The position numbers and the translations under genes were made by a program. A stretch of 64,000 nucleotides of DNA, from the NCBI GenBank assembly GCA_041156125.1, contig JBEVTI010000011.1:84706-148705 (forward strand). Direction: 5' to 3'. Under the pieces are notes generated by a model. The model saw only the letters and a program-made list of their open reading frames with translations. It was not told the DNA's origin and made no database searches. The DNA comes from Paraktedonobacter carboxidivorans (lineage in GTDB: Bacteria; Chloroflexota; Ktedonobacteria; Ktedonobacterales; Ktedonobacteraceae). This document shows positions 24,708 to 33,352 of this stretch, piece after piece (positions within the stretch are counted from its first letter, which is position 1; each line of letters opens with the position of its first letter).

Positions 24708-26981
24708 TTACATTGACCTGGCCGCTTGCGGCACAATATTGAAATTGTCACGGAAGATGTTATGGGGATCATAGCGCAACTTTAACTGACGCAGGCGTTC
24801 AAGTGTTCCGGCTGGAAATGCGTCATGCAGGCGCTCCGGGCGCAGATCAGTTTCAAAACTCAGATAAAGCCCTCTGAAATGCACAGACATTTCGTCCCAC
24901 AACGCATTCATACGTCCACGGTCTGTTCCAAAGGCTGTGACTGAAAAGTTAGCTGCGCGGTTGCCATAGGCGGTTGCCTCAGGCGCAACGTCTGAAACAG
25001 CGCCTCCCACAGAGCGTATCTGGAAAAAGTATACTATCCCACTGCGCAGTAACTGCGCGACTGCGGCAGCGAATTCAGGCGTAATATGCTCAAGCAAGCC
25101 AGAGCGCGCGACCGGTTCACCCTGACCATCGTGATCCCCGCCCTGCGCGTTCGCCATAATGCTCGCGTAAGACGTGATGCTCACCATCTGGTCGTACAGC
25201 GGAGCAATATCAGCGATTGGTTGCAGCCGCTGAATGATGGTCTCTGGCTGATCGGAGTTGACCAGCGCCAGCACCTGGGCCACCAGCGGTCGCCCCCGGC
25301 GCGGTGGTCCCATGATCATAAAGCTCGTAAGATCACGAGGCGCGGCTTCGATGGTTGCGCCCCATTTTTCGAGAAAGTCAGCCGTATCACTTGCATCAAG
25401 CACCAGCTGTGCCCAGCCAACAGGACCGACCTCGTCAACCTCAAACTCGAACGTTGTGACGATCCCAAAATTCGCTCCAGCGCCACGCACGGCCCAGAAT
25501 AAATCCGCGTTCTGCTCGTCACTTGCGCGCAGCATTGAACCATCGGCGAGCACGATATTGACGGCTCGTAGATGATCGATTGTCAGACCATGCTCGCGTG
25601 CCAGCCAGCCGATGCCACCAGCGGTCGCCAGGCCGCCAACGCCTACACCACCATAATCGCCCGAACTCAGCGCCCACCCGTGGGGGGCCAGCGCGGCGGC
25701 AACGTCCATCCAGCGCGCCCCTGGCTCTATGCGTACGCGGCGGGTTGACTCATCCAGCACCTCGATCTTGTTGAGCCTGGACAGGTCGATCACAATACCG
25801 CCATGGTTGGTCGAGCGCCCACTGACACCATGTCCACCGCTACGTATCGCGAGCGGCAGATGAGCATGGGCACGGGCAAAGGCGAGAGCATCTACAATTT
25901 CAGCGGTATTTTTCACCTGCAAGACGAGTCCAGGAGATCCACCGCGCATATAGGTCGATTTAACGCGCCTGTACTGGAGATCTCCTGGCTCTATCACAGC
26001 ATCGGCCAGGGACGCGGGCACGCCGTCGTAGTCGATGCCCTCACTTCGCCTGGCTCGCGCTGCGGCAGAGCGTATTCTGGAGGCGGAGAAAGCCTCTGGC
26101 AGTTCACGCTTGACGGCTTCACGCAATGCTGGCGCAACCTCAGCCGCGAACTGCTCTAGCGTGGCTGGATCATCTGACATAAGCATGAAAGTGCTGATGC
26201 CATCATTGACAACGAGCGGGAGAAGTTCGTCAACCCATTGTTGGCCTGGCCCATTGAGAAAGCCAGCACGCGAGCTTGAGAATTGCCCAGCGATATTAGC
26301 AAGTCGGCGAATCTCACGTGGGTCTCTGCCCGCCTGGCGCGCAGCCTCGTCGATAAGCTTATTGGCGGACTGCAGTTCACCGGGTTTCATGTATTTGAGA
26401 GAGGGCAGCCAACCATCCGCTTTCTGACCTATCAGCCGCAACATCTGTGGTTTATAAGCGCCCAGCCAGATTGGTATGGCGTGTGCTGGCAGGGGTCCCG
26501 GCTGCGCGCCATTGAGCTGATAGTAGTCGCCAGCAAAGCTCAAGGGGCGACCCTCGCTCTCATCCCAGATGGCGCGGATAAGATCAATCGCCTCAGCAAG
26601 TGCAGCAACAGCCTGACCCGGCGCAAGCCGCCGACCTCCCATGGCCTCAATCGCGTCCCAGAATGCGCCAGCACCAAGCGCGAGATCCAGCCGCCCGGCT
26701 GAAAGCAGGTCGAGGCTTGCCGCGGCACGCGCCATTACCGCTGGTGAGCGTAGCGGCAGATTGAGCACGTTTGCCGCGATATGGATGCGCTCGGTCTGAG
26801 CAGCAACCCAGGCCAGCAGCGTCCAGGTATCGAGAAACTCTGACTGGTAGGGATGATCTTGAAATGTCACCAGGTCATAGCCTAACTCTTCGCTACGCCT
26901 CGCCAGGGCCACAACCGTCTCTGGAGAGGCGTTGAATGGAGTGATAAATGTGCCAAACTGCAGCGGATGACCATAGTTCAT
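24708..26981 (-). CDS. LLM oxidoreductase fused to a BBE-type FAD-linked oxidase
   Basis: The protein has 757 residues from ATG 26981; an in-frame ATG at 27014 is possible. Residues 1-310 form a complete luciferase-like barrel ('FGTFITPFNASPETVVALARRSEELGYDLVTFQDHPYQ', 'IPIWLGAYKPQMLRLIGQKADGWLPSL'). Residues 330-757 are a PCMH-type flavoenzyme. Its 'LAIRSGGHGVSGRSTNHGGIVIDLSRLN' carries the His that binds FAD covalently in this family, 'SGDYGGVGVGGLATAGGIGWLAREHGL' follows, and the C-terminal berberine-bridge element is 'LRYDPHNIFRDNFNI'. The linker shows no stop or frame change, and both domains look intact. It is probably cytoplasmic; no signal peptide is seen. A two-step oxidation on one polypeptide is a plausible inference. 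A divergent HxlR regulator gene suggests control by quinones or other reactive electrophiles. Confidence 0.87.
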   Translation of the reverse strand: MNYGHPLQFGTFITPFNASPETVVALARRSEELGYDLVTFQDHPYQSEFLDTWTLLAWVAAQTERIHIAANVLNLPLRSPAVMARAAASLDLLSAGRLDLALGAGAFWDAIEAMGGRRLAPGQAVAALAEAIDLIRAIWDESEGRPLSFAGDYYQLNGAQPGPLPAHAIPIWLGAYKPQMLRLIGQKADGWLPSLKYMKPGELQSANKLIDEAARQAGRDPREIRRLANIAGQFSSSRAGFLNGPGQQWVDELLPLVVNDGISTFMLMSDDPATLEQFAAEVAPALREAVKRELPEAFSASRIRSAAARARRSEGIDYDGVPASLADAVIEPGDLQYRRVKSTYMRGGSPGLVLQVKNTAEIVDALAFARAHAHLPLAIRSGGHGVSGRSTNHGGIVIDLSRLNKIEVLDESTRRVRIEPGARWMDVAAALAPHGWALSSGDYGGVGVGGLATAGGIGWLAREHGLTIDHLRAVNIVLADGSMLRASDEQNADLFWAVRGAGANFGIVTTFEFEVDEVGPVGWAQLVLDASDTADFLEKWGATIEAAPRDLTSFMIMGPPRRGRPLVAQVLALVNSDQPETIIQRLQPIADIAPLYDQMVSITSYASIMANAQGGDHDGQGEPVARSGLLEHITPEFAAAVAQLLRSGIVYFFQIRSVGGAVSDVAPEATAYGNRAANFSVTAFGTDRGRMNALWDEMSVHFRGLYLSFETDLRPERLHDAFPAGTLERLRQLKLRYDPHNIFRDNFNIVPQAARSM

Positions 26982-27037
26982 AATAACAAAATCCTCTTTA
27001 GTTTCTCTTTTCATCTTGCTTTCATTACGAAACTAAT

Positions 27038-27098
27038 AGTATATCAGGAAGTTGTTTTTGTCAAGGAAGTTGTTTTCTAAGCAAAAAAATGGTATACT
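27038..27098. promoter_or_regulatory. Overlapping divergent promoters with paired 13-bp operator repeats
   Basis: Plus strand: TTGTTT (27070-27075), 17 bases, TATACT (27093-27098) for the HxlR gene. Minus strand: TTGACA (complement of 27059-27064), 15 bases, TATACT (complement of 27038-27043) for the fused oxidoreductase. The direct repeats AGGAAGTTGTTTT (27046-27058 and 27064-27076) overlap both -35 elements and are likely regulator binding sites. Confidence 0.65.
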
Positions 27099-27105
27099 TT
27101 CTCTT

Positions 27106-27519
27106 ATGAAAGAAACTGAGGCGAATCAGCCAACAAATTTGCACGAAGCCTGTACAACGACGCCTTTGGGACGGGCCATCCATTTCTTAGGCGATAGCTG
27201 GATCTTGCTGATCGTCATGAATCTGTTGCAGGGTTCTATGCGCTTTAATACGTTACGGGCAACGTTAGGGCATATTAGTTCTAAAACGCTCTCTAGTCGG
27301 CTCAAGCTGCTAGAAGAGTTAGATTTTGTGCAGCGGCTCGCCTTCCTGGAAATCCCGCCACGTGTTGAGTACCATCTGACCGCCAAAGGCAGGGAACTGG
27401 TAGACGTGATTGCAGCGCTTGAGCAATTCGGCAACAAGCACCTCTCCAATGCCCCTGCCACGTACGAGCAGTGCATAACCGCCGACGAGGAAAGCATCAG
27501 CATGGAAAACGCCAGGTAG
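27106..27519 (+). CDS. HxlR-family winged-helix regulator
   Basis: The protein has 137 residues from ATG 27106. The HxlR core is intact: 'TPLGRAIHFLGDSWILLIVMNLLQGSMRFNTLRATLGHISSKTLSSRLKLLEELDFVQRLAFLEIPPRVEYHLTAKGRELVDVIAALEQFG'. HxlR proteins often sense quinones, aldehydes or other electrophiles and regulate an adjacent divergent oxidoreductase. That arrangement is present here. The predicted -10 ends seven bases before the ATG, so the message is probably leaderless; no ribosome binding site is seen. Confidence 0.88.
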   Translation: MKETEANQPTNLHEACTTTPLGRAIHFLGDSWILLIVMNLLQGSMRFNTLRATLGHISSKTLSSRLKLLEELDFVQRLAFLEIPPRVEYHLTAKGRELVDVIAALEQFGNKHLSNAPATYEQCITADEESISMENAR

Positions 27520-27750
27520 TAAATCCTCTCTGCGCTGTTCATCCCAAAACTCTGCCAGTCAAGAAGGATATGCCTCTGGCCTCCCACGCTCCTGGATGCC
27601 CATTTGAACGCTACTTCGCGAGATCAGGGCTTCGCAAAAGTCGCTGCAAGCAGGGGTGCAGGGGACGGCCAGTCCCCTGCCGGTGGGCGAGGTGTCCTCG
27701 CAAGCTTCTCCTCTCAGGGTGGGCGGGTGGGGAAGAAAGGACTTTTGCGA

Positions 27751-27793
27751 CCGTGGGTGCAAAGGTACCGTGCAGGCACCTTTGCACCCACGG
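27751..27793. terminator. Intergenic hairpin
   Basis: Perfect 16-base arms CCGTGGGTGCAAAGGT (27751-27766) and complement (27778-27793), loop of 11. A smaller hairpin lies at about 27660-27690 (CAGGGGAC..GTCCCCTG). The 27520-28042 gap otherwise holds only repeats. Confidence 0.55.
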
Positions 27794-27821
27794 ATTGCAG
27801 CAACCCCACCCCGAATTTGAG

Positions 27822-27919
27822 GGGAAGTGGCTGAGTTTGTAGGCGGCAAAGCCGCCTACAAACTCAGCCACTTCCCAAACGATTTGGCGGCTTTGCCGCC
27901 AGGTACGGGAGTTTTGCCC
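27822..27919 (-). repeat. 98-bp intergenic repeat, copy 2
   Basis: Inverted relative to 20321-20418. It consists of the hairpin AAGTGGCTGAGTTTGTAGGC with its complement, then TTGGCGGCTTTGCCGCCAGG and TACGGGAGTTTTGCCC. Both stems show paired changes relative to the first copy (for example TAGGCGG/CCGCCTA against TCGGCag/..GCCGA), so the fold is preserved. Confidence 0.8.
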
Positions 27920-28042
27920 CTACTGTTTGCGAAACCCCGTTCGCGAGATGCAGACTACTTGACGCACAGCGTATCTCCCCTTCTATTTATAATAGAAGTA
28001 TTCTAAGCAAGAGAGCATTTTGACAATAACAAGGAAAATGCC

Positions 28043-29896
28043 ATGCCAGATCGAAGCGACCGTGTAGGTCAACAACTTGGCAACTATCGCCTGCTGCGTT
28101 ACCTCGGCAGCGGCGGCTTTGGCGATGTCTACCTGGGCGAATTAGTTCGCACCCAGGAGCGAGTCGCGATCAAGGTCTTGCATGGACGCCTGACGGATAG
28201 TAACGATCTCAAAGAATTTATCAACGAGGCCCGGACATTTCGCCTCAAGCATCCGCATATCTTGCCTCTGCTCGACTTTGGCATCGCCAGCGACGACCTG
28301 CCCTACCTGGTGATGGAATACGCGGCCAATGGTACATTACGTGAACGACATCCCAAAGGCACGCTCAAGAGCCTCAACCAGTACTACAACAAGTGTCGTG
28401 CTCACCAGCAAAGCCGCCTGAGCCATGAAAACCGTTTCACCTCGCGCCAACTGGATCGGATGACGACGAAGCGCAATCGCCGTGTAGACAGCTATCTGCA
28501 CACGGCCAGCCGTCGCATCATTGATCTGCTGGTCGAAGAGGGAATTGGAACGCTGGTGATTGGCAACAATCCTCTTTGGAAGCAGGAAGTACACCTGGGC
28601 AAGCGCAACAATCAGTCGTTTGTCCAACTTCCCCATGCTCGTTTCATCGACCAACTGAGCTATAAAGGGAAACTGGTTGGGATCAAGGTGATCGTTCAGG
28701 AAGAAAGCTATACGAGTAAAGCCAGCTTTCTGGACCATGACCCGATCCCAACCTACCGGGCGGATCGAAGGGAACAACGAGTGTTTTCTGGCAAGCGCAT
28801 TGCTCGCAGTTGGTATCGTGCCAGTGATGGAACCATCCTTCACGCCGATATTAACGGCAGTTACAACATTTTGTGCAAAAGTAGCTCTGACCCTTGGCAA
28901 TTGGGGCGAGGAGTAGCGGGCGCGGCAGTTCGCCCAAGACGGCTGGCCGTCTGAACGGATGACCGATAGGCATATTTGTCATCATTTGAAGATACTGTCC
29001 GACCCTTTAATGGCACACAGGTGGAACTGCTCATGCAGCACGCCACCGTCCCGCCGCCGCCATTGCGCGAATACATACCCGCTTTGTCCGTCGAAGTGGA
29101 AGAGGTTATCCTGACCGCGCTGGCCAAAGATCCCAAAGACCGCTTCGCCACAATAGACGCCTTTGCTCAGGCGCTGACTCAGGCCGCGGAGCCCACGCGC
29201 GCGCCCCGGCACAGCAGGCCCTCAACTCCGCAGCCACCCGAACTCCTGCCCGCGCCGCTGCCGCGCTTCGTCCCCACGACCAATGAGCAGCCGCCTGAGA
29301 CAACTCTGCCAATGCAAGAATCCTTTGTGACGCGTCCTCCCCTGCGTGCAAAAAAGCGCTCACGCCAATGGCTGCTGCTTGCCTGCGCGCTGCTGGCCCT
29401 TGCAAGTATCCTCTGGAACATCAACACAAGCAACACCCAGCACATCCAGGCAACAGCTGTGGCACAGGGCTTGACTGCCCAGGCGCATATAGCGACCATT
29501 AGCGTCACGCCGCAGTCTAGCACTACCGCGACACCAGTACCAGAACCTCCCAGCTCTGTCATGTTGCGCCTGAGCGCGTCAGGGATCTCCCCGACAAGCC
29601 AGGGCTAAATCAGCATTCCTTCAGGCACGACCGTAACGCTGACCGTCGTACCTGATCATCCACTTCTCCCCTTCCAGACATTTACCATGGATATCTACGC
29701 GACAGACCCCTATGGCTTTAGCGAGCTCAAGTATTGCACATATCCCAAGACTGACATTTGCTCATACACTGTGGCCTACTCTGCGAGCGAGAGCACAGAT
29801 TACACGCGAGGGAGACACACCTTTCGCGCGTTTCTTGGGAATAGTGGTGGAGCTATCCTGACGAATTCAAGCGACATCACCATTCTATGGTCATGA
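28043..29896 (+). pseudogene. Serine/threonine protein kinase, disrupted by a TnpB fragment and stops
   Basis: The N-terminal kinase lobe is intact (GSGGFGDVYLGE glycine loop, VAIKVL lysine, ILPLLDFGIASDDLPYLVMEYAANGTLRERHPKGT). The catalytic loop (HRD), DFG and APE segments are absent and replaced by TnpB sequence from about 28362. Kinase sequence resumes at about 28990 with 'RPFNGTQVELLMQHATVPPPPLREYIP', 'ILTALAKDPKDRFATIDAFAQAL', a Pro-rich linker and a membrane helix ('WLLLACALLALASILWNI'). After TAA 29606-29608 the same frame continues ('ISIPSGTTVTLTVVPDH' to 'SSDITILWS', stop at 29896), so that TAA probably replaced a CAA codon. It was originally a membrane-anchored PknB-type sensor kinase and cannot be active now. 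Confidence 0.82.
28362..28985 (+). mobile_element. tnpB: 5'-truncated IS200/IS605-type tnpB with right end
   Basis: The translated segment 'LKSLNQYYNKCRAHQQSRL' to 'LHADINGSYNI' is the C-terminal half of TnpB. It contains 'IGTLVIGNNPLWKQEVHLGKRNNQSFVQLPH', the RuvC-II Glu region 'IVQEESYTSKASFLDHD' and the RuvC-III Asp 'HADINGSYNI'. The N-terminal domains and the RuvC-I Asp are missing. The zinc-finger Cys normally found in 'SKCS' is Ala. The fragment is in frame with the kinase start. The element's right end, the region that would supply the omegaRNA scaffold, should lie at about 28900-28985. I see no intact left end and no TnpA. Confidence 0.72.
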
Positions 29897-30010
29897 GTGC
29901 GGGCCCTCCGCAGCCTCTGGCTCTAGGAGAGATCTCTCAGCATAGCAGTGACCATGCCTGGGCAAGTGACACCACCAGCATGTAAGCACAGACCTGTTCC
30001 AATGCTTGTT

Positions 30011-31849
30011 TTATCCCATATACTGCTCAAACCAATCGCCAATCGCAGGATAGGCTCTGAGTTGTGTGCTCCAGCGCAGCATAAAATGTCCCTCGTCGGC
30101 AAAACGCAGATACTCCACCGGGATGCCTCGCGTTTGCAGGGCGGCGACCAGGTGATCCGCCTCCGCGACGGGCACGCGGGGATCATTGGCCCCGTGCATC
30201 ACCAGCAGGGGCGTGATGATGCGCTCAACCGCGTGAATGGGAGAGATGCGGGTGAGCATATCCCGGTCTTTCTCCAGGCTCCCATATTCCGACTCGCGCC
30301 ACTTACGGCGCCAGGGACCAGTCTTTTCCAGGAAAGAGACAAAATTAGCGATACCCACCATATCAACCGCGGCAGCCCAGAGATCAGGGTAGGTTGTGAT
30401 TGCCGCCAGCACCATATATCCCCCATAGCTGCGACCCACAATGCCAATGCGCCGTGGATCGGCCTGCCCTGCGCGTATCAGCCAGTCCACGCCTGCTTTA
30501 AGATCGGCTACGCTATCTGGACGCAAGCCACCATCATCGAGATGCACATACGTCTTGCCATAGCCACTGCTGCCGCGCACATTGGGCGCGAGCACAGCAA
30601 AGCCCCGTTGCAGATAATATTGCAGTGGGGGCATCCAGGGCGCGGCGTGCAACGGACGAAACTGCGACTCCGGGCCACCATGGACAAAGAGCATCACCGG
30701 TAGCAGACCCTCTGGCGTTGCTCGTATATTCGTAAGAGGCCGATAATAGTACGCCGGTATCTGCCGTCCATCGAATGACGTGTAGTAAATAAGATCTGGC
30801 ACGCTCAGCGTGTCGGCGTCTAGCTTGCTCGGCAAGGCCGTCACCTGTTGCGCCACCGCTGTTTCTGGTCGCGCAAGCCAGATATTGCCAGCATGGGCTG
30901 TGCCGTTGAAGCTCAATGCAAGCTGATTATCCACCGGGGACCAGCTCAGGCCCTCGATGACTCCAACAGGGAAGGTGGGCGCAAGGCGTTCCCTGTTCTG
31001 CTTAACATCATAGAATACCAGGCGCGAACAGCCATTCTCGTTCAAGGCCCAGGCGAGGGTCTGGCCATCAGGTGAGAGAACTATCCCTGCTTCCGCGTCC
31101 CATGACGTATCCATAAGATAGGTCAGAGGGGCACGCGTCTGCGACGGCGAGGCGCCTGGCAGATCTATGCGGGCAGGAGCCAGGCATTCCCGCCCAGCAT
31201 TGCTGAGGACATAGATTGACTGACCGTCAGGTGTAAAGCGAGGATGCTCGTATCCCGCCTCGCCTTCATGCGCGGTCAGATTACGTACCGCGCTACCATC
31301 AATGGCGACCAGCAGCAGATCCTGATCAAAGCCAGAGTTGAGGCGACCGACAAGCAGGTCCTTGCCGTCTGGAGACCAGCCGTGAGGGTGCAGGCTCTCG
31401 TCCTGTGCGAGCACGCAATGCGCGGCCTTTGTCTCGACATCCATAATCCAGACATCAAAGAAAGCCGGGTGCCGCTGGTTGCTACTATAACAGAGAGCGG
31501 AGCCATCAGGAGACCAGGCACCGAAGTGATGAATGACGCCTGGTGCCTGCGTCAATGCCTCTGGCTCCGCTCCGTCTATTGAGAGCAAAAAGAGCTGATC
31601 GTGCTCGTTGCCACCAGCATCCACAGTGGCAACGAGATACGTTCCAGTTGGGGACCAGGCGAGCATGCCGACACGGTCGGGAAAGTGTGTCAACTGACGC
31701 GCTTCTCCACCAGCGGCAGGCAGGAGCCAGACCTGATCAATACCGCTGGCATCGCAGAGAAAGGCAAGGCTCGTTCCATCCAACGACCAGGCCGGTCCAT
31801 GAGCGCGGGGAACCGTTAAATAAGCGCTCACATTTCCAGGGTGTGTCAT
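30011..31849 (-). CDS. S9 family serine peptidase (acylaminoacyl-peptidase/prolyl oligopeptidase type)
   Basis: The protein has 612 residues from ATG 31849, which has a TGGAGG site. The N-terminal beta-propeller (residues 1-350) consists of PD40/WD-like repeats ('HFGAWSPDGSALCYSS', 'HPHGWSPDGKDLLVG', 'HPRFTPDGQSIYVLS'). The C-terminal alpha/beta-hydrolase domain carries Ser474 (GIVGRSYGGYM), Asp556 (HGANDPRVP) and His588 (ADEGHFM). The substrates are short peptides admitted through the propeller. No signal peptide is seen, so it is cytoplasmic. It is a single gene with about 140 bases before the methyltransferase gene on its upstream side. Confidence 0.9.
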   Translation of the reverse strand: MTHPGNVSAYLTVPRAHGPAWSLDGTSLAFLCDASGIDQVWLLPAAGGEARQLTHFPDRVGMLAWSPTGTYLVATVDAGGNEHDQLFLLSIDGAEPEALTQAPGVIHHFGAWSPDGSALCYSSNQRHPAFFDVWIMDVETKAAHCVLAQDESLHPHGWSPDGKDLLVGRLNSGFDQDLLLVAIDGSAVRNLTAHEGEAGYEHPRFTPDGQSIYVLSNAGRECLAPARIDLPGASPSQTRAPLTYLMDTSWDAEAGIVLSPDGQTLAWALNENGCSRLVFYDVKQNRERLAPTFPVGVIEGLSWSPVDNQLALSFNGTAHAGNIWLARPETAVAQQVTALPSKLDADTLSVPDLIYYTSFDGRQIPAYYYRPLTNIRATPEGLLPVMLFVHGGPESQFRPLHAAPWMPPLQYYLQRGFAVLAPNVRGSSGYGKTYVHLDDGGLRPDSVADLKAGVDWLIRAGQADPRRIGIVGRSYGGYMVLAAITTYPDLWAAAVDMVGIANFVSFLEKTGPWRRKWRESEYGSLEKDRDMLTRISPIHAVERIITPLLVMHGANDPRVPVAEADHLVAALQTRGIPVEYLRFADEGHFMLRWSTQLRAYPAIGDWFEQYMG

Positions 31850-31986
31850 GGCAATGACCTCCAGAAGCAATCTTTATTCTCTATTGCAAAGTCACTTAAC
31901 CTTTTCGGCTGTCTAATTGTATCATTCCTCAAAGTGGGAGCGGCCCGTCGTTTGCTTGATCACGATCCGCTTGAGGATACTGAAAC

Positions 31987-32895
31987 CTACAAGCCTTTCT
32001 GGCCATAGCCATAGGTAAAGCGATAGAGGGTATGATACTGCTCCCATTCCTGTGGCATCGCCTCTAGCAGCCGCCCAATGTCCTCCCTGGACATGTGAAA
32101 ACGCGCCTGAAAGACTTCACGCACGCTGGCAAATGTGGTACGGAAGTTGGTGCTCATCAAGCCACCGGTTCTCCCTCCCCACTGGCCGAGCGGAATATCG
32201 ATCACGCCTGTCTTCACCTCCTGCAGGCCCGCCTGGTGGAGATAGTCGCCCAGCGAGCGGGAAACGACGCCATTCGTATCCAGGCCCCGCGACGCGGCAA
32301 GCTGACTCATCAGACCAAACATCTGGCGGGTTGCTGGACCAATGGGCGTAATCTCGTCTCCACCTTCAAGCAACTCAACCCAGCCACCGGGTCGAGTGAC
32401 GCGAACCAGCTCTTTGATCTCGCCTGGCCAGGCGGTGAGCGGCAGCGCCGTCACGAGCAAGCGCTGGTGAACGTAGTCAAACTGCTCAGCAAGAAAGGGC
32501 AAGCCATCCAAGACATTGCCCGCCACAAAATGGTAATTATCAACGCCTGGAACTTTGCCTGCCTCCAAATCAAAGCCAGTAACCTGAGCAGAGGGAAACG
32601 TCCCGGCCATCTCGTAGGACCACTGGCCGGTGCCGCATCCAACATCCAGAATGGTCCTCGGCTGGCCGAGAGGAGCCAGATAGTTGGCTTTAAGGGTGGC
32701 ACGCAACGCATAGTGTTGGAAATCCAGGCGATTGATCTCGGAAAGATCTTTAGGGAGCATGTAGGGCACATGCTCAAGAAAGCGTCTATCTCCAGCCATC
32801 TTCGGCAGAGCTACCTGTTGCTCCCCCTGAGGGCTTTGTTGTTCAGCATCGCGCTGCTGTTGAGACGCCGGTTTTTTGCGGAAAGGCCAGGGCAT
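31987..32895 (-). CDS. Class I SAM-dependent methyltransferase
   Basis: The protein has 302 residues. A basic, Gln-rich N-terminus precedes the Rossmann-like methyltransferase domain: motif I 'TILDVGCGTGQWSYEMA' (about residue 85), acidic end of strand 2 'VTGFDLEAGK', 'FDYVHQRLLVTAL' and post-motif III 'VRVTRPGGWVELLEGGD'. It is a paralogue of the methyltransferase at 61107-62000 (shared 'LEFQH/LDFQHYAL..LxAPL', 'FxHQR', 'MAQEW..'). Members are common in Ktedonobacteria; their substrates are unknown. Confidence 0.85.
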   Translation of the reverse strand: MPWPFRKKPASQQQRDAEQQSPQGEQQVALPKMAGDRRFLEHVPYMLPKDLSEINRLDFQHYALRATLKANYLAPLGQPRTILDVGCGTGQWSYEMAGTFPSAQVTGFDLEAGKVPGVDNYHFVAGNVLDGLPFLAEQFDYVHQRLLVTALPLTAWPGEIKELVRVTRPGGWVELLEGGDEITPIGPATRQMFGLMSQLAASRGLDTNGVVSRSLGDYLHQAGLQEVKTGVIDIPLGQWGGRTGGLMSTNFRTTFASVREVFQARFHMSREDIGRLLEAMPQEWEQYHTLYRFTYGYGQKGL

Positions 32896-33040
32896 AGTAT
32901 GTCCTTTCTCAGAAAAATAGATGAGTATAAATAAATAAGCGCCATCTTACTCTAGAAGATCGTCATTTCTCAGTCAAGAGTATTTGAGGTACAACAGGCA
33001 GGCAGATATTTCTTTATGGTTTTTTAACGCTCGCTCGCTC

Positions 33041-33080
33041 ATGAGTCATAGCTGACTTTGAAAAATCAGGTCAAAACAGC
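33041..33080 (+). repeat. TATGAGTNATCCCTG-family repeat, copy 3
   Basis: ATGAGTCATAGCTGACTTTG then AAAAATCAGGTCAAAACAGC. It matches the reverse complement of 14678-14715 and resembles 4351-4400. It directly adjoins the 174-bp repeat that starts at 33085. Confidence 0.6.
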
Positions 33081-33084
33081 TTTA

Positions 33085-33258
33085 GTAGAGCCACATTATC
33101 TGGTGGAGGAATGTGAGATCCCAAATAGCTGCCGCAACGAATGCAAATGCCAGAGAGGGCCGATTGATCGGGTCCTGTCCCGATCAATCGGCCCTCTCTG
33201 GCACTTCAGTTAAAATAGTCACCCTTTCAAGTCATCCACCAGTTAACGGGGTCTTACC
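33085..33258 (+). repeat. 174-bp repeat element, copy A
   Basis: It runs from GTAGAGCCACAT to GGGGTCTTACC and contains a perfect 24-bp-arm hairpin (33149-33172 and 33179-33202; GCCAGAGAGGGCCGATTGAT...). A second, inverted copy is at 40279-40562, where it is interrupted by a 130-bp insertion. Copy A therefore represents the empty site. It lies in the 32896-33352 gap, which has no gene. Confidence 0.85.
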
Positions 33259-33288
33259 AACAGCTTTTGCCTCCTCGGAGAAAAAAAA

Positions 33289-33323
33289 GAGGTTTGGCGG
33301 GCGCAGAGCGCTCGCCAAACCTC
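33289..33323. repeat. GAGGTTTGG palindrome family, copy 1
   Basis: GAGGTTTGGCGGGCG pairs with the CTCGCCAAACCTC arm, 30 bases beyond the stop codon of the GH54/lectin pseudogene. Related palindromes are at 38384-38440 and 54098-54172. It may act as a terminator; on the minus strand the downstream sequence is TTTTTTTTC. Confidence 0.6.
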
Positions 33324-33352
33324 TGCAAAACAAAAGGTCAGATAGCAATGGA

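Noticed and set aside
28043..28954. Kinase-TnpB fusion as a functional new protein
   Set aside because: Both catalytic units lack essential parts (HRD/DFG in the kinase, RuvC-I and zinc-finger Cys in TnpB), and the rest of the kinase follows downstream in pieces.
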